From Paenibacillus periandrae (GTDB lineage: Bacteria; Bacillota; Bacilli; Paenibacillales; NBRC-103111), in assembly GCF_022458865.1 (NCBI RefSeq), contig NZ_JAJNMU010000001.1, positions 372,001 to 436,000 on the forward strand: a stretch of DNA of 64,000 bases, written 5' to 3'. Positions 27,327-36,922 of the stretch are shown here, piece by piece. Position numbers and translations under genes: made by a program. Positions within the stretch are counted from its first letter, which is position 1. Each line of letters opens with the position of its first letter. The notes under the pieces are model-generated. The model made no database searches and had not been told where the DNA came from. It saw only the letters and a program-made list of their open reading frames with translations.

Positions 27327-28781
27327 CTATTTATCGGACATTTCCCTACCCTCGCGCATCGTTAGCCTAAATTCACTTGGCAATATGCCGATTTGCTCGC
27401 GAAAAGAGCGACTGAAGTATTTCTCGTCCATATATCCAGTATGTTCTGCAATCCAGGCAATCGTCTTATTCGTGTACAGCAAGTATTCCTTGGCCTTCTC
27501 CACGCGCAGCTGACGCAAATAATCATTAAATGTTTTGCCTGCGATTTCCTTAAAGCATTGGCTAAAATAACTGCGGCTCATATTGACTCTCCTGGAAATG
27601 TCAGCTGCGGTAACCTGCTGGTGCAGTTCTTGATGCAGCATCTGAATCGCCTTCATTACACATTCGATCACCTCGGGGGAAAATGCCGGCTTCGCAAGCG
27701 CTTTGCGAACCAAATCACGCACCTGTATGAGCCATTTTTCAACCTCATGCCAGCTGTCCAAGGCAGGATTAAGCTCTAATTTCACCAGGCCAAGTGGCAC
27801 GAATAACCGGTTCCACTCGTCTGTCAGCCCATACAAAAGCCCGATTAGCTTCACCTGCGACAGCCGCAGCAGCTTAAGCTCATATACAAGCCTGCTGAAC
27901 ACCAGATCGTTATGAATCCATTCATGGGAAGACCACTGAATCTTTAATACATTAGAGTTATCTTCAGAAGAGTTCCGTTGGTGGACTGTGGAATTGTTCA
28001 GCGTCAAGTAGACAATTGCTGGTTGATCAGGATCATAATCATAAAAAAATTCCTTCTCCCTGTACTCCCTTAACCATCGATGCACCTCCTGCTGCTTGTG
28101 ACCCTTTAAACCATCCAAGCCGAACAGCATCCAGCCAGACTGGCCAGCCAGACTCCCGATTAGCTGCTCCATGCGTAGCTGCGTAATCGAATCTTCCGGT
28201 TGTACTGGATTCGACAGCCATAGATTGGGCTCGACCTCAATCCATTGAAGTTCATGAGAACCCAAACCTTCCTGTTCACTCCAAGGCCTCATCCCTTTAA
28301 AGCTTAATTCCTTGTTCAAGGCGATCCATACATAGGCACGATCTGAGCTGAAGCCAGCCTCATCCTGAATTACTGGCTTGTTCCCTTCCGCCGATAATCC
28401 CGCCTGCATCATCCGCTTGTGAATTCTCCCCAGAACTTCTTCAAAGCGTTCCTTTTCCAGCTGTACCTTGGCAATATAGTCAATAGCACCGAGACGCAGT
28501 GCCTCCTGCACATATTCAAAATCCTGATGAAGCGTTAGCACAACAATGTGAATGTGCGGCAGCTGCTGACGAACCAACCTCATAAGCTCAATTCCTGACA
28601 TAACCGGCATCGCCAGGTCAGTTAGCAGCAGATCAACAACGTTGGTATGCAAAAATTCAAGCGCACGCTCCCCATTATTGGCCTCACCCACAACCTGCAT
28701 ATCAAATTCGTGCCAAGGCATTGCCGATATTAAGCCTTTACGAACTAATTTATCGTCATCCACTACGAGAACTCTAATCAT
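27327..28781 (-). CDS. YesN-type response regulator, AraC output
   Basis: 484 residues. The N-terminal receiver has acidic pocket Asp8-10 and phospho-acceptor Asp55 (LLLTDLAMPVMSG). A long variable middle follows. The C-terminal two helix-turn-helix AraC domain contains TAADISRRVNMSRSYFSQCFKEIAG and IAWIAEHTGYMDEKYFSRSFREQIG. It overlaps the kinase gene by 8 bases and uses AGGAGG inside it, so the pair is translationally coupled. It should activate importer B, which lies directly downstream. Confidence 0.93.
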   Translation of the reverse strand: MIRVLVVDDDKLVRKGLISAMPWHEFDMQVVGEANNGERALEFLHTNVVDLLLTDLAMPVMSGIELMRLVRQQLPHIHIVVLTLHQDFEYVQEALRLGAIDYIAKVQLEKERFEEVLGRIHKRMMQAGLSAEGNKPVIQDEAGFSSDRAYVWIALNKELSFKGMRPWSEQEGLGSHELQWIEVEPNLWLSNPVQPEDSITQLRMEQLIGSLAGQSGWMLFGLDGLKGHKQQEVHRWLREYREKEFFYDYDPDQPAIVYLTLNNSTVHQRNSSEDNSNVLKIQWSSHEWIHNDLVFSRLVYELKLLRLSQVKLIGLLYGLTDEWNRLFVPLGLVKLELNPALDSWHEVEKWLIQVRDLVRKALAKPAFSPEVIECVMKAIQMLHQELHQQVTAADISRRVNMSRSYFSQCFKEIAGKTFNDYLRQLRVEKAKEYLLYTNKTIAWIAEHTGYMDEKYFSRSFREQIGILPSEFRLTMREGREMSDK

Positions 28782-30531
28782 GGATACTTACCTCCTGAAC
28801 AGGCAGACTTAAAAAAATTGTCGTTCCTTCCCCAATCACACTGTCAATTCTAAGCTCCGCCCGCTTACCATACTGGGACTCGATCACACGCCTTACATAA
28901 TTCATACCAATCCCCATGCCAACCTTTCGCGTTTCCACTTCCTGATTGTTCATTAAATGACGAATCGTTTCCTCCGACATGCCGGAGCCGTTATCGTGAA
29001 TCGAAATCTCAATACATTCATTTAATCGGACATTAACCTGTATGTATCCATCGTCGTTCAATCCATGATAAAGTGCGTTCTCAACAAGCGGCTGCAAAAT
29101 AAATCGAGGAATCGGCATTTTCAGTACACTCTCATCCACATGAAGCTGAACATCAAATTTAAAATCGTATCGTATTTGCTGCAAGATCAAATACTGCTGC
29201 AGTGCGTCAATTTCCTCCTGCATCGTTGCTGCCTCACCCAGCTTGCCCAGGTTATAAAACAACAGCTTGTTCAAGGAGGAGACCAGACGGTCAATTTCGC
29301 TTTGACCATTCATGACAGCCAACCAATGCACCGTATCCAATGTGTTCATCAAAAAATGCGGATTAATCTGATACAGCAGCTTTTCCACCTCCAGATCAAC
29401 CCTCCGCTTTTCCTTCTGCTCTACCTCACTGAACAGCTCCCAGATTTGCCGCTTCATCTGGCGAAATTGATTGAGTAAGTAATCAAATTCAGGAATTTGG
29501 GTCGAGGCGGGTTCATACTGCCTCTGGTTTTGCGCCAGCAGCTTGATTTCTTTATTAAAATGATTTAGAGGGCGATAGACCATTCTCCATAAAATCCAAC
29601 CAAGCAGCAGGCTTACGCCTATAAACAGCAAGGTAATCAGAAATATTTGCACAAACCAACGGTTCATTTCTTTGTTATAATCAGCTTTCGGAATCAGCGA
29701 GATTACGCTCCAACCCTGATTGCTTGTCTCCACGAAACCATAATAGCCATTGTACTCACCCAATTTGCGACCGTCGGTAATGACCGGAAAATAAGAATCA
29801 CGAGGAAATATATCGGCCACCTCACTGTAAGCGACTCTGCTGTTATTGTCCACAATCAGATGGGACGGCCTGCCTCCCAAAGGATCATTATTCAAAATTG
29901 CCTGTGTCAGCCGAAACCCGCTTTCAATATACACATAGACATCATCACGATCCGGGAGGTCCACCTTTCTCAGCGCCGACAATACGTATTGGTTGTCAAA
30001 GCGATTGTTGCTAATATGCGGTCCATAGTAGGAAATCCCAAAATATTCAGCAAGCAGTGGCAGTGAGTTCAAGGAAAAGTTCTCTTTAACCCCCAGGTTC
30101 TCAAAATTGTACGTGTCGTCCTGTTTGAAATAATACAACGTGAGCCCGACCGACGGATTGGTGAACGAAATCAGACTTAGCTCTTGTTTGATTTCATCGG
30201 TCATTTGTGCCCTTTCGTAGGGCTGGCTGGCCGAGAGCAGCTGATCCAGCTTCTTGCCTACGGCCCCCTGAAAAGCTAGCTGCTGGGAAACATGATTCAG
30301 GTTGGTGATCGTATTTTCCAGTGAGAGCTCAACCTGCTTCAGATTGCTCTGGATACCGGTTTGAATTTTATTGGTGAGCAGCGAGTAGATCGTATAATAA
30401 GAAATAAGTCCGATACTGATAAATGGAATCAGGGCCGTGAATGAAAAAATGATCATAATTCTACGTTTCAAGGTTAAGTAATCATATAAAAAAGAACGCC
30501 AACGCTTCATTGTCAACATACGATTGTGCAC
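28774..30531 (-). CDS. YesM-type sensor histidine kinase
   Basis: 585 residues. Membrane helix 1 is at about 27-48; the extracellular sensing region (50-290) is Cache-like; helix 2 is at about 292-315; HAMP-like WRMVYRPLNHFNKEIKLLAQN follows. The His_kinase H-box is LLYQINPHFLMNTLDTVHWL (phospho-His in NPHF); the ATPase has LVENALYHGL, DNGSGM and GMGIGMNYV. The start is uncertain: GTG 30531, ATG 30519 and ATG 30510 are in frame, and AAGAGG is not ideally placed for any. It should sense extracytoplasmic saccharide, or the loaded binding protein, and phosphorylate the adjacent regulator. Confidence 0.92.
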   Translation of the reverse strand: MHNRMLTMKRWRSFLYDYLTLKRRIMIIFSFTALIPFISIGLISYYTIYSLLTNKIQTGIQSNLKQVELSLENTITNLNHVSQQLAFQGAVGKKLDQLLSASQPYERAQMTDEIKQELSLISFTNPSVGLTLYYFKQDDTYNFENLGVKENFSLNSLPLLAEYFGISYYGPHISNNRFDNQYVLSALRKVDLPDRDDVYVYIESGFRLTQAILNNDPLGGRPSHLIVDNNSRVAYSEVADIFPRDSYFPVITDGRKLGEYNGYYGFVETSNQGWSVISLIPKADYNKEMNRWFVQIFLITLLFIGVSLLLGWILWRMVYRPLNHFNKEIKLLAQNQRQYEPASTQIPEFDYLLNQFRQMKRQIWELFSEVEQKEKRRVDLEVEKLLYQINPHFLMNTLDTVHWLAVMNGQSEIDRLVSSLNKLLFYNLGKLGEAATMQEEIDALQQYLILQQIRYDFKFDVQLHVDESVLKMPIPRFILQPLVENALYHGLNDDGYIQVNVRLNECIEISIHDNGSGMSEETIRHLMNNQEVETRKVGMGIGMNYVRRVIESQYGKRAELRIDSVIGEGTTIFLSLPVQEVSIHD

Positions 30532-30586
30532 ATCCTCTTATCCATGTATACGTATAGAATGGCACTTTTGGTAAAATTACGCAATA

Positions 30587-30615
30587 GAAAGAAACGGCCG
30601 CCTCCAGGGCGACCG
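30587..30615 (-). terminator. Terminator after the APH-fold gene
   Basis: On the minus strand CGGTCGCC, loop CTGGA, GGCGGCCG (8 bp with one G-T pair), then TTTCTTTC. It separates the spore-surface kinase pair from the importer B operon. Confidence 0.8.
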
Positions 30616-30631
30616 CGATCCATTCAGAAGC

Positions 30632-31663
30632 TTATGATGGAGCAACCTTTTCAATTGACCCTCCCTCTGTCCTACAAGACGAAGTTGGCTGTGATGCCGC
30701 TTTTGTTATTTCCTCAAGCCGAATGGCGCCCTCAGAGGATAACCATTGAATCAGGGGCTCCTGCTTTGGATAGTGCTTTTGCCACTTCACCGAAGGATTG
30801 GAAGCATAAGCTGATTGAAACAGAAAAAACATAGCGATTCTAGCTACAGCGACTGGGAGTATATGCTTCTCTTCATCCGTCAGTGGTCCATATCCCTCTA
30901 TAAAAGTTCTGTCAAAGCTGTAGGCATACTCCGGCAGCAGCACATAGATAACCCATAACGCGTAGGCGACATCGTGAATCCTTGTTCCTTGCTGCATAAA
31001 ATCAAAGTCCATCACACAGCTGACTTCATCCCCCACATAACCCAGATTCCAAAAGTGCCAATCCCCATGAAGAATCGTTTTCGGAAGTGAAGCTTGGGCC
31101 CGCCCCCATTTGGTCGACAAGTCTTCAAGGATGAGCTCCATACTGGAAAGCTCGGCTTGTGGAACCATATCAAGACTTTTTAGACGTTCGTTGGCTTGCT
31201 TGTAATAAACAGAGCTTCGATAGAAGGACCAGCCCGGTTTAGGGCCCGGATGTACATGCTCCAGCGCCTGATGGTAAGCCCTTAAGCTCCGCGCGCTGGC
31301 ATATACCTGTCGTTCCCGACATTGGAAAGGCTCAGTAGTCACAAAGGCCGACACCTGCAGCAATTTATCCTTACATCTTATAAAAGAGTCCCCATTCTTC
31401 GCCAAAAGAGGTGCCAATACCGGCAGCCCCTTCGCACTCAGCTCCGAAAGCATCTTTCCCACATATCGCAGATGCTTGATCGTATTATTTTCGTTCAATA
31501 TGCGAACAACAAATTCACCTTCACTTGTCTCCATTTTTACATTTGTATTAAAGGCTCCACCCAGCTCGCCAAGAACCTTATGAAAACTGCCTAATTGAAA
31601 TTGCTCGCATATGAGGTGCGGCTTAAAATAATCCTCATTCATCGAAAACTTGGAGTTTCCCAT
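30632..31663 (-). CDS. APH/CotS-fold kinase-like protein
   Basis: 343 residues of the aminoglycoside phosphotransferase (protein-kinase-like) fold. The catalytic loop ILHGDWHFWNLGY and metal Asp in SCVMDFDFMQQG are intact, so it is probably an active small-molecule kinase. FVVRILNENN supplies the N-lobe strand; the ATP lysine is not obvious (VRIL in place of VKVL). AAGGAG lies 8 bases before the ATG, inside the upstream kinase gene, overlapping it by 29 bases. Its neighbours (CotS/CotSA-like) suggest a spore-coat role; a choline or sugar kinase is the alternative. Confidence 0.82.
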   Translation of the reverse strand: MGNSKFSMNEDYFKPHLICEQFQLGSFHKVLGELGGAFNTNVKMETSEGEFVVRILNENNTIKHLRYVGKMLSELSAKGLPVLAPLLAKNGDSFIRCKDKLLQVSAFVTTEPFQCRERQVYASARSLRAYHQALEHVHPGPKPGWSFYRSSVYYKQANERLKSLDMVPQAELSSMELILEDLSTKWGRAQASLPKTILHGDWHFWNLGYVGDEVSCVMDFDFMQQGTRIHDVAYALWVIYVLLPEYAYSFDRTFIEGYGPLTDEEKHILPVAVARIAMFFLFQSAYASNPSVKWQKHYPKQEPLIQWLSSEGAIRLEEITKAASQPTSSCRTEGGSIEKVAPS

Positions 31664-32210
31664 ACCGTTCGCTCCTTGCCATCAAGTAACTCCCCCACAA
31701 CTGATACAACTCAGGGTCCAATACTTTAACATGCGCGAGAAAAGAATTTAAGACGTTAAGTTTGGACAACCCTTTGAACATTACCAACGGAATGCGGTAT
31801 TGCTTTGTATAGCTGTTGACCAGATCGATCACTTTGCCAGTTGGCTGGTCCTCATCGATAAAAATATGAAATACCGCGGCATCAATTCGCGTAAACCCAA
31901 GCCTTGTCATTTCATGAATGATGAATAAAATATGCTCCGTATCACTTCGAGTCATCGCGCCCTTTTTTTTCAAATAACGATCCAGCGACGTTCCCTGTAC
32001 AAGCTCCATAATCAAGTAATTCGGTCCTGCTTCATACAGCTTAGGAATGACTGGAGAGCCCGCTGCACGGCAATAGGACATATATTCCATTTGAGCATGC
32101 TGCTCATCGCTATATATTTTGACACACCGATCGGAAGCTAGCTTGTAGACCCTTCCCTGCTTTCCTTTCCCGATCAGCGCTGCCCCTTTAAGCAATTTTT
32201 GGATATCCAA
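31635..32210 (-). CDS. Small Ser/Thr-protein-kinase-like protein (RIO/YrzF-like)
   Basis: 191 residues from TTG 32210, chosen because AAAGGAG is 8 bases upstream. Kinase motifs are compact: glycine loop IGKGKQGRVYKL, Lys in RCVKIYSDE, hinge YLIMELVQG. A catalytic-loop-like RIDAAVFHIFID replaces HRD..N, and KVIDLVN stands for DFG. The missing N-terminal lobe extension and short C-lobe match minimal kinases such as YrzF of Bacillus. Activity is possible but the loop is divergent. It overlaps and is coupled to the APH-fold gene, and is divergent from the glycosyltransferase at 32390. Confidence 0.75.
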   Translation of the reverse strand: MDIQKLLKGAALIGKGKQGRVYKLASDRCVKIYSDEQHAQMEYMSYCRAAGSPVIPKLYEAGPNYLIMELVQGTSLDRYLKKKGAMTRSDTEHILFIIHEMTRLGFTRIDAAVFHIFIDEDQPTGKVIDLVNSYTKQYRIPLVMFKGLSKLNVLNSFLAHVKVLDPELYQLWGSYLMARSERYGKLQVFDE

Positions 32211-32389
32211 GCGGTTCACTCCTTTGGTTATGAATCGTATACTAATATATTCAGCTTGTGCTAATAAAACTTAGGACAATGCTCCGTATCCCACGTATTT
32301 GAGCAAAATCCACGAATGTACATATCAACGAATCGCTAGATGACATATGCTTAGAAATAGATACAAGTAACTTGTTTGGGAGGTGAATC

Positions 32390-33631
32390 ATGCAAGCTAA
32401 CAAGCGAGGAGTGTCTGAGAATAGCACGTTGAGCCCTGACCCTACGGAATCCGCTCCTTCCCCAAGCCTCGCTCCCCCTCTGCGGATTCTGATGGTTATT
32501 GATCAATTCAATATTGGCGGAACGGAAACTTACACGCTCTCCTTAACCCGCGAGCTTTTAAAACAAGGGGCCGCTGTCATCGTGGCTGGTAAAAAAGGAA
32601 AGCTGCTGGACCACTTTCTCGGACTGGGATGCTCTTATTATGAAATCGACTTTGTTTTGGACACCTATGAGCCTGATTCGCAAAACAGGGAACTGTATAT
32701 AGAATTCATACAATCGATCATAGCTTCGGAACGAATTGATCTGGTTCATGGCCACCAAATACCCTCAGGAAGAATTGCTATCACCGCTGCGGATCGGATG
32801 GACATTCCTTTTGTGTTCACCGTACATGGCAACTATTATGACCCGGAATTCCTCCAATTGCTGCAAAATTCCACGACTGTTACTTGTGTTAGTCCTTCTA
32901 TACAACGTTCACTGGCAGCGAAAGGTTTTGAGTCCATCCTGGTTCCCAATGGACTCGATGTTATGGAATATCAGCCTTATGCCCCCTTCTATCGAAGGTA
33001 TCTGCGTCAAAAGCTGGCTATTCCCCAGCATGCAAATGTAATCCTGTACGCAGGCCGCCTGTCGTGGGAGAAAGCGGATATCGGTGAGTACATGATTCAT
33101 GTTACCACGGCCTTAAGATACACGGATGATCCGAATTTGCATCTGATTATTGCTGGCGGAGGCAATAAGCAAGAGAGCATCATCAAACTGGTCAATAACC
33201 ATCGCAAGGCGACAAATCATCCCTATCTTCATTACGTTGGCGAGGTTACCGACATGTGTGCTTATTACTGTATCAGCGATTATGTTATCGGTACGGGACG
33301 AATAGCCCTTGAAGCTATGGCTTGTGAACGGCCCTTGTTAGCGGCAGGCACACTCGGGTTATTGGGATTGGTGAAGCCGGTTCTATACGAGAAAGCATGG
33401 GATTCATGGTTTGGCGACCATGCTTGCCCACAATTATTATCCGGTGCCCTGCTGGCCAATCAAATAAAGAGTATGCTGCTTCTGGAACAACAGCAAAAAT
33501 CGGATATTGCCAAAGCCGGAAGAAAATTCGTGATGGATCGATTTCATATTTCACAAACGACTGAAAAGCAGCTGAGCTTATACGATCAGGCCATCCAGTT
33601 GAAATCTGCACGGAACATTAATTTTTTATGA
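32390..33631 (+). CDS. GT4 family glycosyltransferase
   Basis: 413 residues of the GT-B fold, GT4 family. The N-domain starts ILMVIDQFNIGGTETYTLSL (about 34-53, the GGTE loop). The C-domain has VILYAGRLSWEKA and the donor-binding GTGRIALEAMACERPLLA, where Glu of the EX7E region is in IALEAMACE. Residues 1-30 are a Ser/Pro-rich extension. GGGAGG precedes the ATG. The CotS-like gene follows by 13 bases. It likely transfers a nucleotide sugar onto a spore-surface glycan. Confidence 0.9.
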   Translation: MQANKRGVSENSTLSPDPTESAPSPSLAPPLRILMVIDQFNIGGTETYTLSLTRELLKQGAAVIVAGKKGKLLDHFLGLGCSYYEIDFVLDTYEPDSQNRELYIEFIQSIIASERIDLVHGHQIPSGRIAITAADRMDIPFVFTVHGNYYDPEFLQLLQNSTTVTCVSPSIQRSLAAKGFESILVPNGLDVMEYQPYAPFYRRYLRQKLAIPQHANVILYAGRLSWEKADIGEYMIHVTTALRYTDDPNLHLIIAGGGNKQESIIKLVNNHRKATNHPYLHYVGEVTDMCAYYCISDYVIGTGRIALEAMACERPLLAAGTLGLLGLVKPVLYEKAWDSWFGDHACPQLLSGALLANQIKSMLLLEQQQKSDIAKAGRKFVMDRFHISQTTEKQLSLYDQAIQLKSARNINFL

Positions 33632-33644
33632 AGGAGTGATCGTT

Positions 33645-35528
33645 TTGGAGAACTACTTAATTGGGCCTTGGGACCATCTCACGAACACGCTGCCGCCTGG
33701 AACCGTTCTGGAGCAATACGTTCCGCCCGAGCTAGAAAAAATGGCTTACAAGGTGATGGAGCAGTACGAAATGCTTGTATTCGACATGCTGCTGATTACT
33801 TCCAAACCCGATAAAGGCGGGGCTATCTGGAGAATTAATACGGATCGTGGCCCTCGCAGCCTTAAAGTACTGCACAGAGATCCCAAGAGAAGCCTGTTCA
33901 GTATCGGCGCCCAGCAATATATGGTTGAGCGAGGTGCCAAGGTACCTGCCTTCATTCCCAATAAAGAAAACACGTTGTATGTTGAAGCCGGTGGCAAGCT
34001 ATGGATTGTGACGGAGTGGATTGAATCGCTGCAGCAAGCTTCAAAAATCGATCTGGAAGGTGCCGTCGCGCTTTGCTACGGTCTTGGGGAGTTTCATAAG
34101 CATTCCCAAGGCTATGCTCCTCCATTGGGTGCTGCCAAATCGTCCCGGTTGTACGGCTGGTCCAACTATTATGAGAAAATTATGGCCAAGATTGGATGGT
34201 TCGAGGATATTGCTACCGTCTATCGGGAAACACCATCAAGTGAACGTTTGCTTTCTGTTATCGATGAATTTAAAAAACAGGCTCAGGATATATTCTCTCG
34301 TTTCCAGACATCTCCCTATTTCAAAATGATAGGCAAAGGTGAGCAGTACTGGGGACTTGCTCATCAGGACTACGGATGGTCCAACGGTCAGATGGGCCCC
34401 GGCGGGATATGGGTCATAGATCTGGATGGAGTCGCTTACGACCTGCCCTTCCGTGATTTGCGTAAATTGATAACGAGTACGATGGATGATATGGGTTACT
34501 GGGATTTGAACTGGATTCGCGGTATGATCGGTGCTTACCACGAAGCTAATCCGATTGACCAGGATATGTTTGAGCTCTTATGGATCGATATGGCGTTTCC
34601 TAACGAGTTTTACAAGCATATCAAGGAGATCGTATTTGATCCGAATTTATTTTTGCAGCATGAGCTTGAGCCTATTCTGGCAAGAGTGTTGGCAACAGAA
34701 AGCAGTAAATGGCAGGCCTTAACCGAGCTGGAGCAGGACAAAGCCCTTTATTTACCTGCACAATACTCGACCGAGGAAATCGAATCCAAATGGGAAGTTG
34801 TACGCAAGGCTCCTGTTCGACAAGGTATCAAGCTTCCGGTGGGCATCGATATCCCACAAATGCCTTGGGCAGCCTCCGAAAAACAGGAACAAGGGCTTAC
34901 TCCTGTTTTCGATGCTGATTTCGCTCACCAGCAGCAAGAAGCCATTCCTGTTTTCGATACTGATCTGGATTACCAGCAGCAAGAAGCTATCCCTGTTTTT
35001 GATACTGATCTGGATTACCTGCCGTATACGCCATTGTCCAATCCGGTCTACTTGTCAGACTCTGATATTTCGGCTACACCTGCTCGTTCTGAGCATTTTG
35101 GTCTATTTACACATGCTCCACTTATTTATGAGCCGGCTGGAGTGCCTATCATGCATCCACCCGCAGCCGTTGGGACTCGAGAGTTAGCTGCAAATACAGT
35201 CGCACAAGCTGACAACAGCGCAGCCGCACAGCCTCCTGCTAATGAGCCGGAACGTATCGCCCTTCGAGTTCCTAAACCTTCGAGATTGAAGAAAAAAGTC
35301 AAAAAAGTGGTTGTTAAGACTAAACGTAAAACACGCAAAAAACAGTTGCAATCGCGGCCTGTAACCAAAATAAAAATCGTTAAAAAGCTTAAGAAAACGA
35401 CGGTCAAAAAAGCTAGGCAGCCATCCCCTGTAACCAAAAAGAAAATAGAAGTCAAGAAAAAACAAGCGATTCCGCTTAAATCTTCCAATAAACCAATTTA
35501 TAAACCAAGGACGCAGAAGACAGCCTGA
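33645..35528 (+). CDS. CotS-like spore coat protein with repeat region and Lys-rich tail
   Basis: 627 residues from TTG 33645 (AAGGAG 8 bases upstream; the in-frame GTG at 33636 overlaps that site). Residues about 1-365 have the CotS/APH fold: WRINTDRGPRSLKVLH, catalytic-like AHQDYGWSNGQMG and metal-site-like VIDLDGVAYD. A linker holds three copies of a 16-18 residue repeat (QQQEAIPVFDTDLDY type, about 420-465). The last 100 residues are rich in Lys/Arg (KKKVKKVVVKTKRKTRKK). CotS is an inner-coat kinase-like protein in Bacillus; the basic tail resembles those of coat proteins that are phosphorylated or bind polyanions. Co-transcribed with both glycosyltransferases. Confidence 0.85.
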   Translation: MENYLIGPWDHLTNTLPPGTVLEQYVPPELEKMAYKVMEQYEMLVFDMLLITSKPDKGGAIWRINTDRGPRSLKVLHRDPKRSLFSIGAQQYMVERGAKVPAFIPNKENTLYVEAGGKLWIVTEWIESLQQASKIDLEGAVALCYGLGEFHKHSQGYAPPLGAAKSSRLYGWSNYYEKIMAKIGWFEDIATVYRETPSSERLLSVIDEFKKQAQDIFSRFQTSPYFKMIGKGEQYWGLAHQDYGWSNGQMGPGGIWVIDLDGVAYDLPFRDLRKLITSTMDDMGYWDLNWIRGMIGAYHEANPIDQDMFELLWIDMAFPNEFYKHIKEIVFDPNLFLQHELEPILARVLATESSKWQALTELEQDKALYLPAQYSTEEIESKWEVVRKAPVRQGIKLPVGIDIPQMPWAASEKQEQGLTPVFDADFAHQQQEAIPVFDTDLDYQQQEAIPVFDTDLDYLPYTPLSNPVYLSDSDISATPARSEHFGLFTHAPLIYEPAGVPIMHPPAAVGTRELAANTVAQADNSAAAQPPANEPERIALRVPKPSRLKKKVKKVVVKTKRKTRKKQLQSRPVTKIKIVKKLKKTTVKKARQPSPVTKKKIEVKKKQAIPLKSSNKPIYKPRTQKTA

Positions 35529-35534
35529 TTATCA

Positions 35535-35564
35535 AATAGAAGCTTACGAAGTAAGTCTTCTATT
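35535..35564. repeat. Hairpin carrying GCTTACGAAG in its loop
   Basis: AATAGAAG (35535-35542) pairs with CTTCTATT (35557-35564). The loop includes the reverse complement of the CTTCGTAAGC core found at 7088-7155 and 45279-45388. It lies between the CotS-like and CotSA-like genes. Confidence 0.6.
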
Positions 35565-35586
35565 AAATTTAGGAGGATACGGCCTA

Positions 35587-36729
35587 ATGAATATTTTAAT
35601 GATTTGCACTGAAAAACTGCCTGTTCCCAACATTAGGGGCGGTGCCATACAGACTTATATCTGTGGGGTTGCTTCGCTGCTAAGCAAGCATCATCAAATT
35701 ACTATCCTTGGAAGAACAGATCCGGATTTATTAAACGAAGAAGTTACTGAGGGTATCCGTTATGTTCGTGTCCATTCAGATGGTGTTTTAGACCTTTATG
35801 TTCAAGAAGTCATCCATTTCCTCTCGCAGACCCAGGAGCAGTATGATATCATTCATATTTTTAATCGTCCGAAGCTCATTGCCGCCGTTCATGAGGCCGC
35901 ACCAAACGCCAGAATTATATTAAGTATGCATAACGATATGTTTAATCCTGCCAAAATCAGCAAATCCGAGGGCAGCGCTGCCATTGAGCAAGCTGAACGG
36001 ATCATTACTATTAGTAATTATATTGGCAGTGCGATAAGTGATTACTTCCCTCAGGTAGAGCCGAAGCTGAAAACAATCTACTCCGGGGTTGATTTAAGCA
36101 AGTTTGCTCCTTGGTCTGAATCCCAGTACTCGTTGCAGGCCAGAGAAAGTATTAGAGCGGAGTACAATCTTGCATCGAAAAAGATAATCCTCTTTGTAGG
36201 AAGATTGTCGCGTAACAAAGGTCCACATGTCCTTGTCCGCGCCATGTCTCATCTGCGGCATTCCGATGCCGCGCTTGTCATTGTAGGTGGTGCTTGGTAC
36301 AGCGATAATACGATTAGTGATTATGTGGCTTATGTCCGCGCTCTAGCTGAGCATTCCTCTATACCCGTAATCACAACCGGATACGTTCAAGCTCACGATG
36401 TTCATCGTTGGTTCTGTGCGAGTGATATTTTTGTTTGTACCTCCATCTGGCAAGAGCCGTTGGCAAGAGTCCATTACGAGGCAATGGCTGCAGGACTCCC
36501 TTTTCTTACCACCAATCGAGGAGGAAACCCGGAAATTGTACGGGGTAATAACGGCATTCTAATAACGGATCCGGAAGATCCCCTGGAATATGCGCATCAT
36601 CTTAATTTGTTGTTGTCTGATCTTCACAGCTCTCGACAAATGGGATTGAATGGCCGTCGACTGGTTGAGCAGCATTTCACTTGGCAGCGAGTTGCTGACG
36701 ACATCTTGTCCGTCTGGGAACGCAAATAA
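35587..36729 (+). CDS. cotSA: CotSA-like GT4 glycosyltransferase
   Basis: 380 residues, close to the length of Bacillus CotSA, and next to a CotS-like gene as in Bacillus. N-domain: PVPNIRGGAIQTYI; C-domain: IILFVGRLSRNKGPHVLVRAM (about 198-218); donor site EPLARVHYEAMAAGLPFLTTNRGGNPEIV with the E-x7-E pattern. GGAGG is 10 bases before the ATG. CotSA is a coat-associated glycosyltransferase; the acceptor is unknown. The orthology is inferred from neighbourhood and pattern. Confidence 0.85.
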   Translation: MNILMICTEKLPVPNIRGGAIQTYICGVASLLSKHHQITILGRTDPDLLNEEVTEGIRYVRVHSDGVLDLYVQEVIHFLSQTQEQYDIIHIFNRPKLIAAVHEAAPNARIILSMHNDMFNPAKISKSEGSAAIEQAERIITISNYIGSAISDYFPQVEPKLKTIYSGVDLSKFAPWSESQYSLQARESIRAEYNLASKKIILFVGRLSRNKGPHVLVRAMSHLRHSDAALVIVGGAWYSDNTISDYVAYVRALAEHSSIPVITTGYVQAHDVHRWFCASDIFVCTSIWQEPLARVHYEAMAAGLPFLTTNRGGNPEIVRGNNGILITDPEDPLEYAHHLNLLLSDLHSSRQMGLNGRRLVEQHFTWQRVADDILSVWERK

Positions 36730-36752
36730 CGCCTCCCTCAGACTCAGTTCCT

Positions 36753-36784
36753 ATGCTGGACCTCCTGACACAGGAGTCCAGCAT
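36753..36784 (+). terminator. Stem-loop after cotSA-like gene
   Basis: ATGCTGGA-C-CTCCTG, loop ACA, CAGGAG-TCCAGCAT: a 14-bp stem with one bulge. No T-run follows at once; TTTTTT occurs about 18 bases later. Probable terminator or mRNA 3'-end hairpin. Confidence 0.55.
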
Positions 36785-36922
36785 TAGGGCCGATGCAGCC
36801 GCTTTTTTATCTCCACGTAAGCAGCTTGTACACTTACATAGACTTAATATTTATACTGAATGATGGATTAACCCCGCAGGCGTCCGGGTTGCCGCTAACC
36901 AATTATGTTTACATGTCCATAC

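Noticed and set aside
32320..32355. Sigma-K promoter for the GT4 gene at 32390
   Set aside because: CATATGCTT resembles the -10 box, but no AC lies 16-17 bases upstream (nearest is 14).
35126..35488. Phe/Leu-rich minus-strand frames that look like membrane proteins
   Set aside because: They are the antisense of the Lys-rich tail of the CotS-like gene.
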